A DNA stretch of 64,000 nt from NCBI RefSeq assembly GCF_019423705.1, contig NZ_JAHZAX010000012.1, forward strand, positions 1 through 64,000. Direction: 5' to 3'. The position numbers and the translations under genes are program-made. Below the pieces are notes generated by a model. The model saw nothing but the letters and a program-made list of their open reading frames with translations, did not search any database and had not been told where the DNA came from. This stretch comes from Ruminococcus sp. GTDB taxonomy: Bacteria > Bacillota > Clostridia > Oscillospirales > Ruminococcaceae. This document shows positions 9,642 through 18,772 of this stretch, one piece after another (the first letter of the stretch is position 1; every line of letters starts with the position of its first letter).

Positions 9642-11261
9642 TCACAATTGATCGTTGCCCCAAAAATGTTCGTAATAATAGTCCGACTTTTTATTTAGTT
9701 CCTCGCAAAGCTTATCTGCTCCCAATTCTTCACACAATGTCGGCGTATCTGAATAAAGGTCTGTTCCAAGTCCCAATCTGTCTCCCTTTACCTCTGCACC
9801 CAAGGCGGTAAGAACAGTCGGGAACATATCTGCGCTTGTAAAGCACCTGTTTTTTGTCCTTGAAGCCTGAACAGGCGCATTTATTATGCAGTTGTATGTA
9901 GTCCTGATATATTTCTCGTCTCTGAAAAACTCATTTTTCATACTCAGATGATCGCCTACAATAACTATCGTAGTGTTTTCATAAAAATCCTGTTCTTTTA
10001 TCCAGCTAACAAAATCTGACACCTGCTTGTCTGCGCAACAGATCACATTCTCATATTGCTCATCAAAGTTATCCTCGCAAAGCTCGCACTTGTAGCCATT
10101 AGGGAAATGAGTGTCGATCGTGAATAACGATAAAGCGAATGGCGCACCGTCGTCAGATAGTTCAAGTAATTTTTCTCTTGCATAGTTATATATCTTCTGA
10201 TCCTCTATTCCCCAGTTTACATAATAATCTTCAGGAACTACTCTTTCTTTTACTAATTCATCATAATCTATAAGTTTTGAGCTTTTGCCTTCTCTCCAAT
10301 ACCTATCCACACCTGCAAATGTGCCCTCACTTCCTTGAAGCAAAACCTGTTCATACCCCTGCTTTGCTAAAATATCCTCTAACGTTACCGCATTTGGAAG
10401 AATAGTTTTTACATTTTCCATATCACCATTGCTATTAACATCTGCAATAAAAGGGACTCCCGTCGTCTGACTGACTAAAGAACCCATTGTGAAGCTTGTA
10501 CCATTTGGAAATACAGACGCACCGCCGTGCAACTCTGTGTTTGAAAAGTATGTATTTTCATCAGCCAATTTTGTCAGTCGAGGTATGTAGTTTTCCTTAA
10601 AATCACCACCAGAAGCCTTGTCCATATAGGTGTTTTCCATTGACTCTAGATAAATGTATATCAGATTTCTTTTATCATTTGGAAAAATAACATTATCGTC
10701 TGTTGGCTCAACATAATAATCTTCAAAAATAGTAGTGTCGCTCCGTTGATTTTTTATAAAATCAACGTACGGCAAAAACAAACACGAAGTATATACCGCC
10801 AAAACCGACAGAATTATCAGCAGCACCTCATAAGCGACCCAGTCCTTTTCCTTAAATTTCATAGTCTGCGACTGACCACTCCTGTTCTCATACTCAACAG
10901 ATCTGTACCTCAAAACAAGCAGGCCATACCTTGTGAAACAATATGTAAACACAATAGGCAGCAAAAGGCAATTTACAAATACCATCCACACATTTGTCGC
11001 AGTCAAACCTCCGCCAGCGTATCTAAGCGTAAATATTATCGAAGAAATACTTATATTGCCAAGATAATTCCTTATCCAAACAGACGTACACAACAGTACT
11101 AACGATAAAAAGAATAAGACAGCAAATATCATCATTGATATAAAACCAAATATGCTGCGCCTGTCTCGTTTAATTTTCTCTACTGTTTTATAAAATGGTA
11201 TACCAACGTGTATGCAAAAAGCAAACCATACGCTTTTCAAATTTGTAGTTATTTTTCTCAT
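9642..11261 (-). CDS. LTA synthase family phosphoglycerol transferase (sulfatase fold)
   Basis: This 539-aa protein has four to five N-terminal membrane segments (about residues 15-175) and an extracytoplasmic sulfatase/alkaline-phosphatase-type domain. Family metal and nucleophile sites are visible: Glu in YIYLESMENT near residue 205, the nucleophile Thr in SFTMGSLVSQTTG near 260, IDTHFPNGY near 400 and VIVGDHLSMKNEF near 445. Such enzymes move phosphoglycerol from phosphatidylglycerol onto teichoic acid or a glycan. Its position beside rhamnose and fucose nucleotide-sugar genes suggests decoration of a cell-wall polymer. It could act as an initiating, polymerising or side-chain transferase; the sequence does not decide. 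Confidence 0.85.
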   Translation of the reverse strand: MRKITTNLKSVWFAFCIHVGIPFYKTVEKIKRDRRSIFGFISMMIFAVLFFLSLVLLCTSVWIRNYLGNISISSIIFTLRYAGGGLTATNVWMVFVNCLLLPIVFTYCFTRYGLLVLRYRSVEYENRSGQSQTMKFKEKDWVAYEVLLIILSVLAVYTSCLFLPYVDFIKNQRSDTTIFEDYYVEPTDDNVIFPNDKRNLIYIYLESMENTYMDKASGGDFKENYIPRLTKLADENTYFSNTELHGGASVFPNGTSFTMGSLVSQTTGVPFIADVNSNGDMENVKTILPNAVTLEDILAKQGYEQVLLQGSEGTFAGVDRYWREGKSSKLIDYDELVKERVVPEDYYVNWGIEDQKIYNYAREKLLELSDDGAPFALSLFTIDTHFPNGYKCELCEDNFDEQYENVICCADKQVSDFVSWIKEQDFYENTTIVIVGDHLSMKNEFFRDEKYIRTTYNCIINAPVQASRTKNRCFTSADMFPTVLTALGAEVKGDRLGLGTDLYSDTPTLCEELGADKLCEELNKKSDYYYEHFWGNDQL

Positions 11262-11398
11262 TATATACCTCGAATAAAGAAATTATTACAGTAAATATAA
11301 ATATATTATAGTATATACTGAGATAAAAATCAAGATTTCACAGGAAATAGTCCTTATTTTTGTCGTAATATACAAAAATAAAGTCATAAGCCCATAAA

Positions 11399-11438
11399 AA
11401 GTCACCTTTACTATTGAATAGCATAAGGTGACAATTTT
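11399..11438 (-). terminator. terminator after the Tet(M)-Rae1 fusion gene
   Basis: GTCACCTT pairs with AAGGTGAC around a 16-base loop and is flanked by A and T runs on either side. It lies 53 bp past the stop of the GTPase fusion. Confidence 0.75.
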
Positions 11439-11490
11439 TACTTTATTATATTGTGTTCATATAAGAAAACAAGTATCTTTGTCCTCTGTC

Positions 11491-14076
11491 CTACCCCATT
11501 CCCTCAATAAACTCCCGTATCTCCCGTTCCACCCTCTCAACGTCCTCGTGAAGCTCCTGAGCGGACATTCTGAACGCACCGCTGCCCATTATGATGACCT
11601 GCTCCATTTCGTCGGAAGTCGCCACACGTACCTTGTGCTCACGGCTGAGCTTGTGCGCAGTCTTTTCAATGTAAGTGTCAGCGGTCTCAGCCTCTTTTGT
11701 GTAAACAATGGAAATGTTGTGATAATTCTCCACAACACGTTCCTGCTCACGCACCTTGTATGCGTCAAATACAAGTATTAGCTCGCATTGCTTGTATCCT
11801 TGATAGTTGCAAAGCCTGTTGATAAGTATGCTCCTCGCAAGATCAAGGCTCTCCGCAGCCGCCTTTTTAAGCTCCTCCCAAGCGAAAATTATGTTGTATC
11901 CGTCCACAAGCAAATACTCTTTCCCAGAGTATACCTGCCTAGGCTTCCCCGATTTTACGGAACTCTCCGACTTCTTAGGCGTCCTCATCGCATACCGCTT
12001 GTCACGATCTATCTTGCCGTAAGTCCGCTCGAATATCTCCATAAGCTCCTTGTCCGCCACAGCACGCCTGCAAAAATCCTCCGCCCTGTTTCTCACAACA
12101 GGCGCAGCCTCGACAGCTTCCCTCCGCCGACCCTCGGCAGGCAAATGTAAATGCTCTTCCACCTCGTCCCACTTGACATTGTACCCTGACCCGTGTGAAC
12201 AAAATACCGAGTCCGCCGTGTTTTCAAGATCGCTGTCCGCCTCATATCCAAACGCATTGATAACTTCCTCAGCGTTGTGACATTCCCTGTATCCGTCCGG
12301 CAAACAAACTATCCGTCCAAGCCCCTTTGTGTAACTCACCACCTGCTGCTGATATCCACGCATTTCCGATACAGGCGCACTTCCCTTTATCACCGAAAAT
12401 TCCCCCGTGACCTCCGGCGCAGAAAAGCTTCCACCCATATTCTGTACATCCGTTATCGCCCTGCCAACATTCTGCGAAGGCACTTCCAGCGTGAAGCTGT
12501 AAAAAGGCTCCAGCAGTACCCCCTTTGCCCTGCGCAAACCCTGCCTTACCGCACGATAAGTTGCCTGCCTGAAGTCGCCGCCCTCGGTGTGCTTCAAATG
12601 CGCCCTGCCCGACATAAGAGTTATCTTCATATCCGTGATAGGCGAACCCGTCAGCGCACCAAGATACTTTTTCTCCTGCAAATGTGTCAAAATGAGCCTC
12701 TGCCAGTTCCTATCCAGCATATCCTCGCTGCATTCCGTTGCAAACTGCAAACCCTTTCCACGCTCCAACGGCTCAAGCTTCAAATGCACCTCCGCATAAT
12801 GCCGCAGCGGCTCGTAATGACCGTAACCATAAACTTCCTCTGCAATAGTCTCCTTGTATGCAATACTGCCCTCACCGAAATCTATATCCACATCAAATCG
12901 CCGCTTGAAAATGTTTTTCAGTATCTCAAGCTGCACCTCGCCCATTATGCTGACGTGTATCTCGCTGAGCTGTTCGTTCCAGTCAACGTGAAGCTGAGGG
13001 TCCTCATTCTCCAACAACCGAAAATATGAAAGCAAAGTGTGTGCGTCGATATCCTCCTTAGGCTCAGCACGATATGTGAGCACAGGCTCAAGCAACGGCG
13101 ATGCCGAATCGCTCTCCGTTCCAAGCCCATGCCCTGCGTAAGTCTTTGTAAGCCCCTCAACAGCGCAGACCATTCCACGCTCAGCCACCTCCGCCGAGCG
13201 AAATTTCGCCCCCGAGTATACCCTTATCCTCGCCACCTTTTCCGAAACGCCCTCGCCGTCAGCGGTCATATAGTCCACAAGACTGCGTATTTTGAGCGCT
13301 CCCCTAGTTATCTTCATAAACGTGAGCCTTGCACCGCCGTCCTCAGATATCTTGTATACCTTTGCGCCAAATTCGCTAAGTTCTCCACCCTCGCCGTTTT
13401 CATAGCAAGGACAGTATTCCGCCAAAGCGTCCATAAACCGCTCAACACCCTGAGACTTCAATGCCGAGCCGAAAAAGCAAGGAAAAATATGCCTCTCCTT
13501 CACCGCCAACGAAACAGCCTCCACAGACATTTCACCGCTGTCAAGAAATTCGTTCATTATGCCCTCGTCAAACACAGCACAGTCCTCTGCCACCTCTTCA
13601 CGGCTGCGGCAGAAATCCACAAACCCCGACCCCAGCCGACCGTCAAGGCTGGTCATAACAAAGCCCCTGTTCGCCCCGTCAAGATCCATTTTGTTCACAA
13701 ACACAAAGGTCGGCACATTGTACCGCCGCAAAAGCCGCCAAAGGGTCTGCGTGTGGCTCTGCACCCCGTCCGTTCCGCTTATGACAAGCACAGCCATATC
13801 GAGCACCTGCAAAGCCCGCTCAGTCTCCGCCGAAAAATCAACGTGTCCCGGCGTGTCAAGCAGCGTGAACGACACACCCTTGTAACTAAATTCTGCAGGC
13901 TTAGAAAACACCGTAATGCCCCTGTTTTTCTCGATCATATCAGTATCAAGAAAAGCGTCCCCGTGGTCAACACGGCCGAGCTTTCTTATCTCGCCCGAAA
14001 GATAAAGCATTGCCTCTGAAAGTGTCGTCTTGCCCGAGTCAACGTGGGCGATAATTCCAATTACCGTTCTTTTCAT
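11491..14076 (-). CDS. Tet(M)-like ribosomal GTPase fused to a Rae1/YacP NYN nuclease domain
   Basis: The first roughly 650 residues resemble EF-G-like ribosomal protection GTPases: G1 AHVDSGKTT at residue 10, RGIT at 53, DTPGHVDF at 75, NKMD at 128, followed by the EF-G-type later domains. Residues about 710-861 match Bacillus YacP/Rae1, an endoribonuclease acting in the ribosomal A site: LLVDGYNIIFAW, LILVFDAYKV, AETADTYIEK and ATSDEMEQVIIMGSG, including the acidic residues of the NYN fold. The result is an 861-aa single protein with no stop between the parts. Tet(M) is about 640 aa alone. The role may be ribosome rescue, drug protection or translation-coupled mRNA cleavage; resistance to tetracycline should not be assumed. 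Confidence 0.88.
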   Translation of the reverse strand: MKRTVIGIIAHVDSGKTTLSEAMLYLSGEIRKLGRVDHGDAFLDTDMIEKNRGITVFSKPAEFSYKGVSFTLLDTPGHVDFSAETERALQVLDMAVLVISGTDGVQSHTQTLWRLLRRYNVPTFVFVNKMDLDGANRGFVMTSLDGRLGSGFVDFCRSREEVAEDCAVFDEGIMNEFLDSGEMSVEAVSLAVKERHIFPCFFGSALKSQGVERFMDALAEYCPCYENGEGGELSEFGAKVYKISEDGGARLTFMKITRGALKIRSLVDYMTADGEGVSEKVARIRVYSGAKFRSAEVAERGMVCAVEGLTKTYAGHGLGTESDSASPLLEPVLTYRAEPKEDIDAHTLLSYFRLLENEDPQLHVDWNEQLSEIHVSIMGEVQLEILKNIFKRRFDVDIDFGEGSIAYKETIAEEVYGYGHYEPLRHYAEVHLKLEPLERGKGLQFATECSEDMLDRNWQRLILTHLQEKKYLGALTGSPITDMKITLMSGRAHLKHTEGGDFRQATYRAVRQGLRRAKGVLLEPFYSFTLEVPSQNVGRAITDVQNMGGSFSAPEVTGEFSVIKGSAPVSEMRGYQQQVVSYTKGLGRIVCLPDGYRECHNAEEVINAFGYEADSDLENTADSVFCSHGSGYNVKWDEVEEHLHLPAEGRRREAVEAAPVVRNRAEDFCRRAVADKELMEIFERTYGKIDRDKRYAMRTPKKSESSVKSGKPRQVYSGKEYLLVDGYNIIFAWEELKKAAAESLDLARSILINRLCNYQGYKQCELILVFDAYKVREQERVVENYHNISIVYTKEAETADTYIEKTAHKLSREHKVRVATSDEMEQVIIMGSGAFRMSAQELHEDVERVEREIREFIEGMG

Positions 14077-14186
14077 TTTATCTTATCCTGTCCGATCAAA
14101 ATTATCATATCAAGATAACAGCCTGCAAAAGCGCATAAATACGCCTATTGCTCACTTTGTCCGATAGCCGATATCTTATTAAGATA

Positions 14187-14215
14187 ATTATACCATATAA
14201 AACCCCCGTAATCAA
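14187..14215 (-). promoter_or_regulatory. promoter of the Tet(M)-Rae1 fusion, with leader hairpin
   Basis: TTGATT, 17 bp, TATAAT on the minus strand. A roughly 105-nt leader follows; it begins with the palindrome TATCTTA/TAAGATA. Tet(M) genes are often controlled by leader attenuation, so the leader deserves attention, but no full attenuator was recognised. Confidence 0.7.
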
Positions 14216-14271
14216 GATATCCGCCCAACGCCAAAACAATAAAAAATCCGCCGATTTTTTTGCAAAAACTA

Positions 14272-14300
14272 TTGATTGATCGCCCGAGTTATATTATAAT
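14272..14300 (+). promoter_or_regulatory. promoter of the 14.5-kb membrane protein gene
   Basis: TTGATT, 17 bp, TATAAT on the plus strand, about 200 bp upstream of the ATG at 14502. The leader between them contains an inverted copy of the dispersed hairpin element. Confidence 0.7.
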
Positions 14301-14341
14301 AGGACTATAAATACAAATTCAGCGTGTTAATAAACAGTCTT

Positions 14342-14399
14342 GTAGGGGACGGCGAATTTTATCTGCTCGACATTGCTCGCATATAAAATGACGTCCCAC
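14342..14399 (-). repeat. dispersed hairpin element, hairpin 1 only, inverted orientation
   Basis: Read on the minus strand it begins GTGGGACGTC and ends GTCCCCTAC like the other copies. The stem between has different bases (ATTTTAT paired with ATAAAAT) yet still folds, and the loop GAGCAATGTCGAGCA resembles the loop of the other copies. This is the most divergent member and shows compensatory change. Confidence 0.7.
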
Positions 14400-14501
14400 T
14401 TGTTTGGATATCCACAAATCGTGGTAAAATCCACTTGCTACCTGCTTTTAACAATGCTGATAGAAGTAATAAATAGAAAATCAATATGAAAGGAAAAAGT
14501 T

Positions 14502-15836
14502 ATGAAAAGCATTATCACCGCACTTATGCAGACCGTAATACTTATCGTGGCGATCGTCATAACCGCCCTCGCTGTCCCAAAGCTCGCAGGGGACGATAAC
14601 AGGTTCGATAAGTACATAGCCGAAAATTCGACCCAGACCGTCACAACCGCCAGCGCTTTGGATATCGTCAAGGACGGCGAAAAAGCCACCTATAAGGATA
14701 TCGACAATTCCATCAAGACCATCTGCTCAAAAGTCACCTTCCTGCAAAAGCCTGTCAATAGCTTTCTCAATAAAGAAATAAGTTTTAAGCAGGCAAAATT
14801 CGTCAACTATTATTGGCTCACCGCCTTGATCGCAGGCGCACTCTGTTGGCTCTTCGCCGCAGGCTTCCCCTTCAGAGTCGGCAGAAAAGGCTTCAATATT
14901 TTCGGCTCAGTCTATAATCAGTTCTCAAAAGTCGTCCTCCTCGAGGACGAAATGACCCGTGAGGAATACGAGGTCGACCTCGGTATGACAATATGGGGGC
15001 CGCTCTTTGTGATCCTCCTCGCCCTGCGAATGACTTTCGCAATAATGTGGGGCTTTATCCTCCCCCTCGTCATAATCGGCAACTTTATCATCGGTATCGT
15101 AAGAATTATCGGCAGAGTGCTTGTAATAAGCGCCCGTGGCGCAAAGGAAGAAGTCCAAAGGCTCAGCCGTGCAAATCAGACCGATAAGACCACCTATTCC
15201 CTCTATCCCACCTGCGGCTATTTTAGAATAGAGCTTGACCAAGACCATACCCAAGGCGTTTTCCTGCGCAATTATTGGAACGCCATCGCCGCAAAAACAG
15301 TCCTCGACAGCGAAGCTTTGAACCAAGACCTTGATAAAGATACCGCCAACGAAAATATCCGTTTCGGCGATTACGATAAGAAAAATTTCTATGAGACCTA
15401 TCGTCTCCTCACCCGTCTCAAAGGCCGTTCAAAGCCCGAAACAAAGCAGAAAAAAGCCATTATCAACGCCGCAAGAAAAGAGGGCGGCTATGAATATAAA
15501 TTCGACCTCGATCAGCATATCTACCACGTCTATATGACAGGCTCCGAAGCCGCCAAGCAGCTCAGCCACGCCGATGTGAAGTCACGTTTCAATACCGCAA
15601 TGCTCCTCGACGTCCTCGATTACGACCGCAAAGGCAAACAGTATGAAATGCGTGATTATAACAACCTCCGTGTTGCAGACGATGACGAATTTGACGCCAA
15701 GATATCAAACTTCAACTCGAACCTAGTCCAAAAGTTCGGCAGAGACCGTTACGATCAGTATTTCAACCAGCATAAAGACGAAATACTAGCCCACCGCCGC
15801 AATGCATTGCTCTCAGAAGTCGGCTCAGACGATTAA
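14502..15836 (+). CDS. uncharacterised membrane protein
   Basis: I do not recognise this 444-aa protein. It opens with a hydrophobic segment (residues 5-28) followed by about 70 extracytoplasmic-looking residues, then a membrane segment near 105-125. A short charged stretch (LLEDEMTREEYEVDLGM) and a double hydrophobic block near 165-210 follow. The last 230 residues are hydrophilic and charged (FDLDQHIYHVYMTGSEAAK lies here) and are probably cytoplasmic. It stands alone between its own promoter and terminator. AAAGGA lies 7-8 bases before the ATG. No enzymatic motif is visible. A function in envelope stress or an unknown membrane complex cannot be told apart from the sequence. Confidence 0.8.
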   Translation: MKSIITALMQTVILIVAIVITALAVPKLAGDDNRFDKYIAENSTQTVTTASALDIVKDGEKATYKDIDNSIKTICSKVTFLQKPVNSFLNKEISFKQAKFVNYYWLTALIAGALCWLFAAGFPFRVGRKGFNIFGSVYNQFSKVVLLEDEMTREEYEVDLGMTIWGPLFVILLALRMTFAIMWGFILPLVIIGNFIIGIVRIIGRVLVISARGAKEEVQRLSRANQTDKTTYSLYPTCGYFRIELDQDHTQGVFLRNYWNAIAAKTVLDSEALNQDLDKDTANENIRFGDYDKKNFYETYRLLTRLKGRSKPETKQKKAIINAARKEGGYEYKFDLDQHIYHVYMTGSEAAKQLSHADVKSRFNTAMLLDVLDYDRKGKQYEMRDYNNLRVADDDEFDAKISNFNSNLVQKFGRDRYDQYFNQHKDEILAHRRNALLSEVGSDD

Positions 15837-15850
15837 AAAGAAACACATAC

Positions 15851-15893
15851 AAAAAGGCTCGCCCCACACAAAACGTGCAGGACGAGCCTTTAT
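15851..15893 (+). terminator. terminator of the 14.5-kb membrane protein gene
   Basis: AAAGGCTCG pairs with CGAGCCTTT around an inner partly paired region (CAC/GTG), followed by TATAATTT. Confidence 0.75.
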
Positions 15894-15927
15894 AATTTAT
15901 TATTCAAAAACGTCAATGTCAAAACAA

Positions 15928-16035
15928 ATGGGACGTCGAGGACGCAAATTGTTGTGAGCATTGTCGAACAACAATTTTCCTCTACAAATCACATAAATGC
16001 GTCGTTTATTTGTAGGGGCGAACATCGTTCGCCCG
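15928..16035 (+). repeat. dispersed composite hairpin element, complete copy
   Basis: Full three-hairpin form. Hairpin 1 follows GGGACGTCGAGGACGC with AAATTGTTGT/ACAACAATTT arms. Hairpin 2 is CTACAAAT/ATTTGTAG. Hairpin 3 is GGGCGAAC/GTTCGCCC. It lies between two genes, 24 bp past the stop of the GldA-like gene. Other copies or parts are at 14342, 17367, 25591, 31819, 34714 and 54093. Confidence 0.85.
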
Positions 16036-16058
16036 TTTTTTTGCCAGTCTATCGCACC

Positions 16059-17186
16059 TTATTTCCCACCAAGAAATTCCCTGCCGTCCTTGTCCGTGTC
16101 AAGAATAGCCTTTACAAACTTCTCCTCCGTAGGCTCACCCGGCACATAAGTCCATTCAACAACGCTCGCCGCCTTGTGAGCGATGGCCGCAACGTCCTCC
16201 TCGCCAAGGTCTATCTCCCCCAGCGTGCAAGGCAAACCAATGCTGTGGTTGAATTCAAAAATGCGCTCACGCTCCTCAAGCTGTCCGTCATAAGTCAAAA
16301 GGCAAAGTACGCCAAATGAAACGATCTCTCCGTGCAAATGCTTGTGTTCGCACTTTGGAAACAGCGAAGCGCCGTAATAAACGCAATGCGCCAGCGATGA
16401 GTTGTAGTAATAATCGTCCTTAGGGTCGGGATTGTTCTGATGAACAGTAAAGTTTGAAACAAGTCCCGCCGTGATGATAATGTCAAGTGCCACCTGCTCG
16501 ATATCCTTTGAAGAAACATTGTTCCTGCAATCCTCCAAAGCCTTTTTGCCATATGAAATAAGCGGTTCCGTACAAGCCGTCGCAAGCACTTTGCCAAGCA
16601 AAGGCGTGTGTATCATATCCTTGTCACGGCAAGCGAAAACAACTTCATATTCCTTGCTCAATGCGTCGCCGATACCAGCCCAGAAAAGCTTTTCGGGCGA
16701 CTCGGCAATAATTTTCGTGTTGATAAAAGTGTGCAAAGCAGGCGCTTTAAGATAAGCGTATTCCTTGAAAGTTCCGTCAGCGTTGTATATCACCGAAATA
16801 GCCGTGCAGGAAGCACAGTTTGAAGCCAGCGTCGGGAAAGTGAAAAACGGCTTGTCCATTCTGTCGCAAAGGGTCTTTACCGTGTCAACAGCACGTCCGC
16901 CGCCAACGCCGAAAACCATATCCGCATTTTGCACCTCGGGCATAGCTTTGAGCATTTCAACGTTCTCGTAATTCGAGTCTCCGCCGTACCAAATAAAATC
17001 TGTCAGCTCGATGTCAGAGCCTTCCACAGCCGCCAAAAGCTCAGGCTTGGCCTTCTCCATAGCCGTCTTGCCGCCGATAACAACAGCCCTTTTTCCATAA
17101 CGTCGGGTAACATAGGGTATCTCTTTGTAACAGTCGTCGCCAATTGAATAGCTTGGTAAAAATTCGTTGTAAGATCTGGTAGACAT
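16059..17186 (-). CDS. iron-containing alcohol dehydrogenase family protein (GldA-like)
   Basis: This 375-aa protein belongs to the group III metal-dependent dehydrogenases that include glycerol dehydrogenase. The NAD-binding glycine cluster is GVGGGRAVDTVK near residue 93, and TFPTLASNCASCTAISV near 118-134 is typical of the family. Metal ligands are likely the Asp in WAGIGDALSKEYE (about residue 170), the His in SLAHCVYYGASLF (about 250) and the His in HLHGEIVSFGVL (about 270). Substrate is uncertain: glycerol, another polyol or an aldehyde. It is a single gene with no obvious operon partner. Confidence 0.8.
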   Translation of the reverse strand: MSTRSYNEFLPSYSIGDDCYKEIPYVTRRYGKRAVVIGGKTAMEKAKPELLAAVEGSDIELTDFIWYGGDSNYENVEMLKAMPEVQNADMVFGVGGGRAVDTVKTLCDRMDKPFFTFPTLASNCASCTAISVIYNADGTFKEYAYLKAPALHTFINTKIIAESPEKLFWAGIGDALSKEYEVVFACRDKDMIHTPLLGKVLATACTEPLISYGKKALEDCRNNVSSKDIEQVALDIIITAGLVSNFTVHQNNPDPKDDYYYNSSLAHCVYYGASLFPKCEHKHLHGEIVSFGVLCLLTYDGQLEERERIFEFNHSIGLPCTLGEIDLGEEDVAAIAHKAASVVEWTYVPGEPTEEKFVKAILDTDKDGREFLGGK

Positions 17187-17366
17187 ATTCTTTTCCTCCG
17201 TTATTATATTTTGGAAATTATGAACAAAACAGCCTGCGCCGCATTGTTATATGATTTAATGATACAACTTATTTATAGCCAAAATTATATAGATATTTGT
17301 GATATTTTGTTAACATTTGCACATATAGAAATTTGCCATAACGATCATTTTTACCACGACATATAA

Positions 17367-17390
17367 GTAGGGGCGACCTTTGGTCGCCCG
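17367..17390. repeat. dispersed hairpin element, hairpin 3 only
   Basis: GTAGGGGCGACC and GGTCGCCC form the third hairpin of the element. The ACC/GGT arm pair here replaces the AAC/GTT pair of other copies, so pairing is preserved. Confidence 0.7.
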
Positions 17391-17443
17391 TTGATCTGCT
17401 TTTTTTGCGAAAGTCGGCTTTTTTCGTCAGACAGCTCATTACA

Positions 17444-18772
17444 TCATGCCCTTATCGGAATAACCACATTAGCAATAAACCTGTCGCCCGATCGACCCGT
17501 GGTAATATATCCGCCGTACTTTTCCACAGCAAGCCTTATGCTTGTAAGCCCAAGCCCCTTGTGACCAGCCTTTGTCGTCCTGTAATTCTCACCACGCTTT
17601 GAAAGCTTTCCCGAAAATGTGTTCTCAACGCTTATGAGCACAAGCTCGTTTATCTGCTGCATTTTCAGCACAATGACTTTTTCGCCCCCGACCTCCTTGC
17701 AGGCCTCGATAGCGTTGTCCAGCAGATTTGCAAATACCGACGTTATGTCAGTCTCCTCCATAAATTCAAGAGACAGGTTTTGTATATCCGTCTCCGCCCT
17801 TATGCCAAGCTCTTCCGCCGAAGATATCTTCTGACTGAGCACCGCACCGAGCAGCCTGTTTGAACAGTCAAATACATTGCCAAGCTTCATAATGTCACGC
17901 CTCAGCGCCGCCGTGTATTTTCCTGCCTCTGAGGAATTTTCCGCCGCAAGGCTCTCTATCGCCGAAATGTGCTTCTCGATATCGTGAAGCATACACCCCG
18001 TCTCGATATATCTGCGGTTCAGCTCCTCGTAATGGTCAAGCTGTATCTTGTTCTGCGTCTTAACCGCCTCAAGCTCATATCTGGTCTTGTAGCTTTTTGA
18101 AAGCAGCTCCATAAGGTGCACAACAAAAAAGTCTATTATGGTAAATCCTATCATACAAAGGGTAAGAATTATACCATTAGAATCCCCCGAAAGCAGCGTG
18201 ACAAGATAGATTATAACGAACTGAAACAGCGTCAAACAGATAATGAATACGACCTCATATGCCGTCAAAACCGATTCGCCCTTGACGATATTCACAGCCG
18301 AATATATCTTGTAGCTCAAAAGCCATAGCGTAACGATAAAAATACAGCCGATGGTCCTGCATTTGTCCGAATGTGAATAGTCATACAAATTCATTTTCAT
18401 AACCACGCACATCATCACAGTCACGATAACGTCCAAAAACACGCCGTATACACAGCTCACAAAGCTCACTATTATTGACGTGTTTATTGATACCTTGTAA
18501 AGGCACAAGCACATAAGCTCAAAGGACACCAGCATATAAAGCGCATTGAAAAAGTTCACTCCGCTCAAATGATGAACAGCCACAAGCCACAGCGCAGCGA
18601 CCATTATCACAGGAAATATTATCCGCTTTTTCGTCACCCTGCGTTCAAATAATTTTCCGCATACGCAGTATGTAAGAAAATACGCCAGCACATCGCAAAG
18701 CGAATTTACGATAACATAAAGCTGAGCGTAAAAATGCTCGCTTGCGACCCAGTTTCTTAAGACCGCCGTCAT
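17444..18772 (-). CDS. AgrC-like GHKL sensor histidine kinase
   Basis: The N-terminal 215 residues form about six membrane segments, as in peptide-sensing AgrC/ComD kinases. A coiled linker leads to a histidine box (ETGCMLHDIEKHISAIE, about residue 255) and a GHKL ATPase with NLLDNAIEACKEV near 350 and GHKGLGLTSIRLAVEKYGG near 405. Length 442 aa is normal. It overlaps the end of the LytTR regulator gene by 4 bp (ATG within the stop region), so the two are translationally coupled and form a two-component system. No AgrB/AgrD-like maturase or precursor is adjacent; the signal is unknown. Confidence 0.88.
   Translation of the reverse strand: MTAVLRNWVASEHFYAQLYVIVNSLCDVLAYFLTYCVCGKLFERRVTKKRIIFPVIMVAALWLVAVHHLSGVNFFNALYMLVSFELMCLCLYKVSINTSIIVSFVSCVYGVFLDVIVTVMMCVVMKMNLYDYSHSDKCRTIGCIFIVTLWLLSYKIYSAVNIVKGESVLTAYEVVFIICLTLFQFVIIYLVTLLSGDSNGIILTLCMIGFTIIDFFVVHLMELLSKSYKTRYELEAVKTQNKIQLDHYEELNRRYIETGCMLHDIEKHISAIESLAAENSSEAGKYTAALRRDIMKLGNVFDCSNRLLGAVLSQKISSAEELGIRAETDIQNLSLEFMEETDITSVFANLLDNAIEACKEVGGEKVIVLKMQQINELVLISVENTFSGKLSKRGENYRTTKAGHKGLGLTSIRLAVEKYGGYITTGRSGDRFIANVVIPIRA

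Noticed and set aside
13039..14019. Long plus-strand ORF (326 codons) opposite the GTPase fusion gene
   Set aside because: The minus frame carries all GTPase motifs; the plus frame is Arg/His/Cys-rich with no family features and no ribosome site.
11491..14076. Direct call as a tetracycline resistance gene
   Set aside because: Ribosomal-protection-like GTPases without proven resistance are common in Clostridia, and this one carries an extra nuclease domain; resistance cannot be read from sequence.
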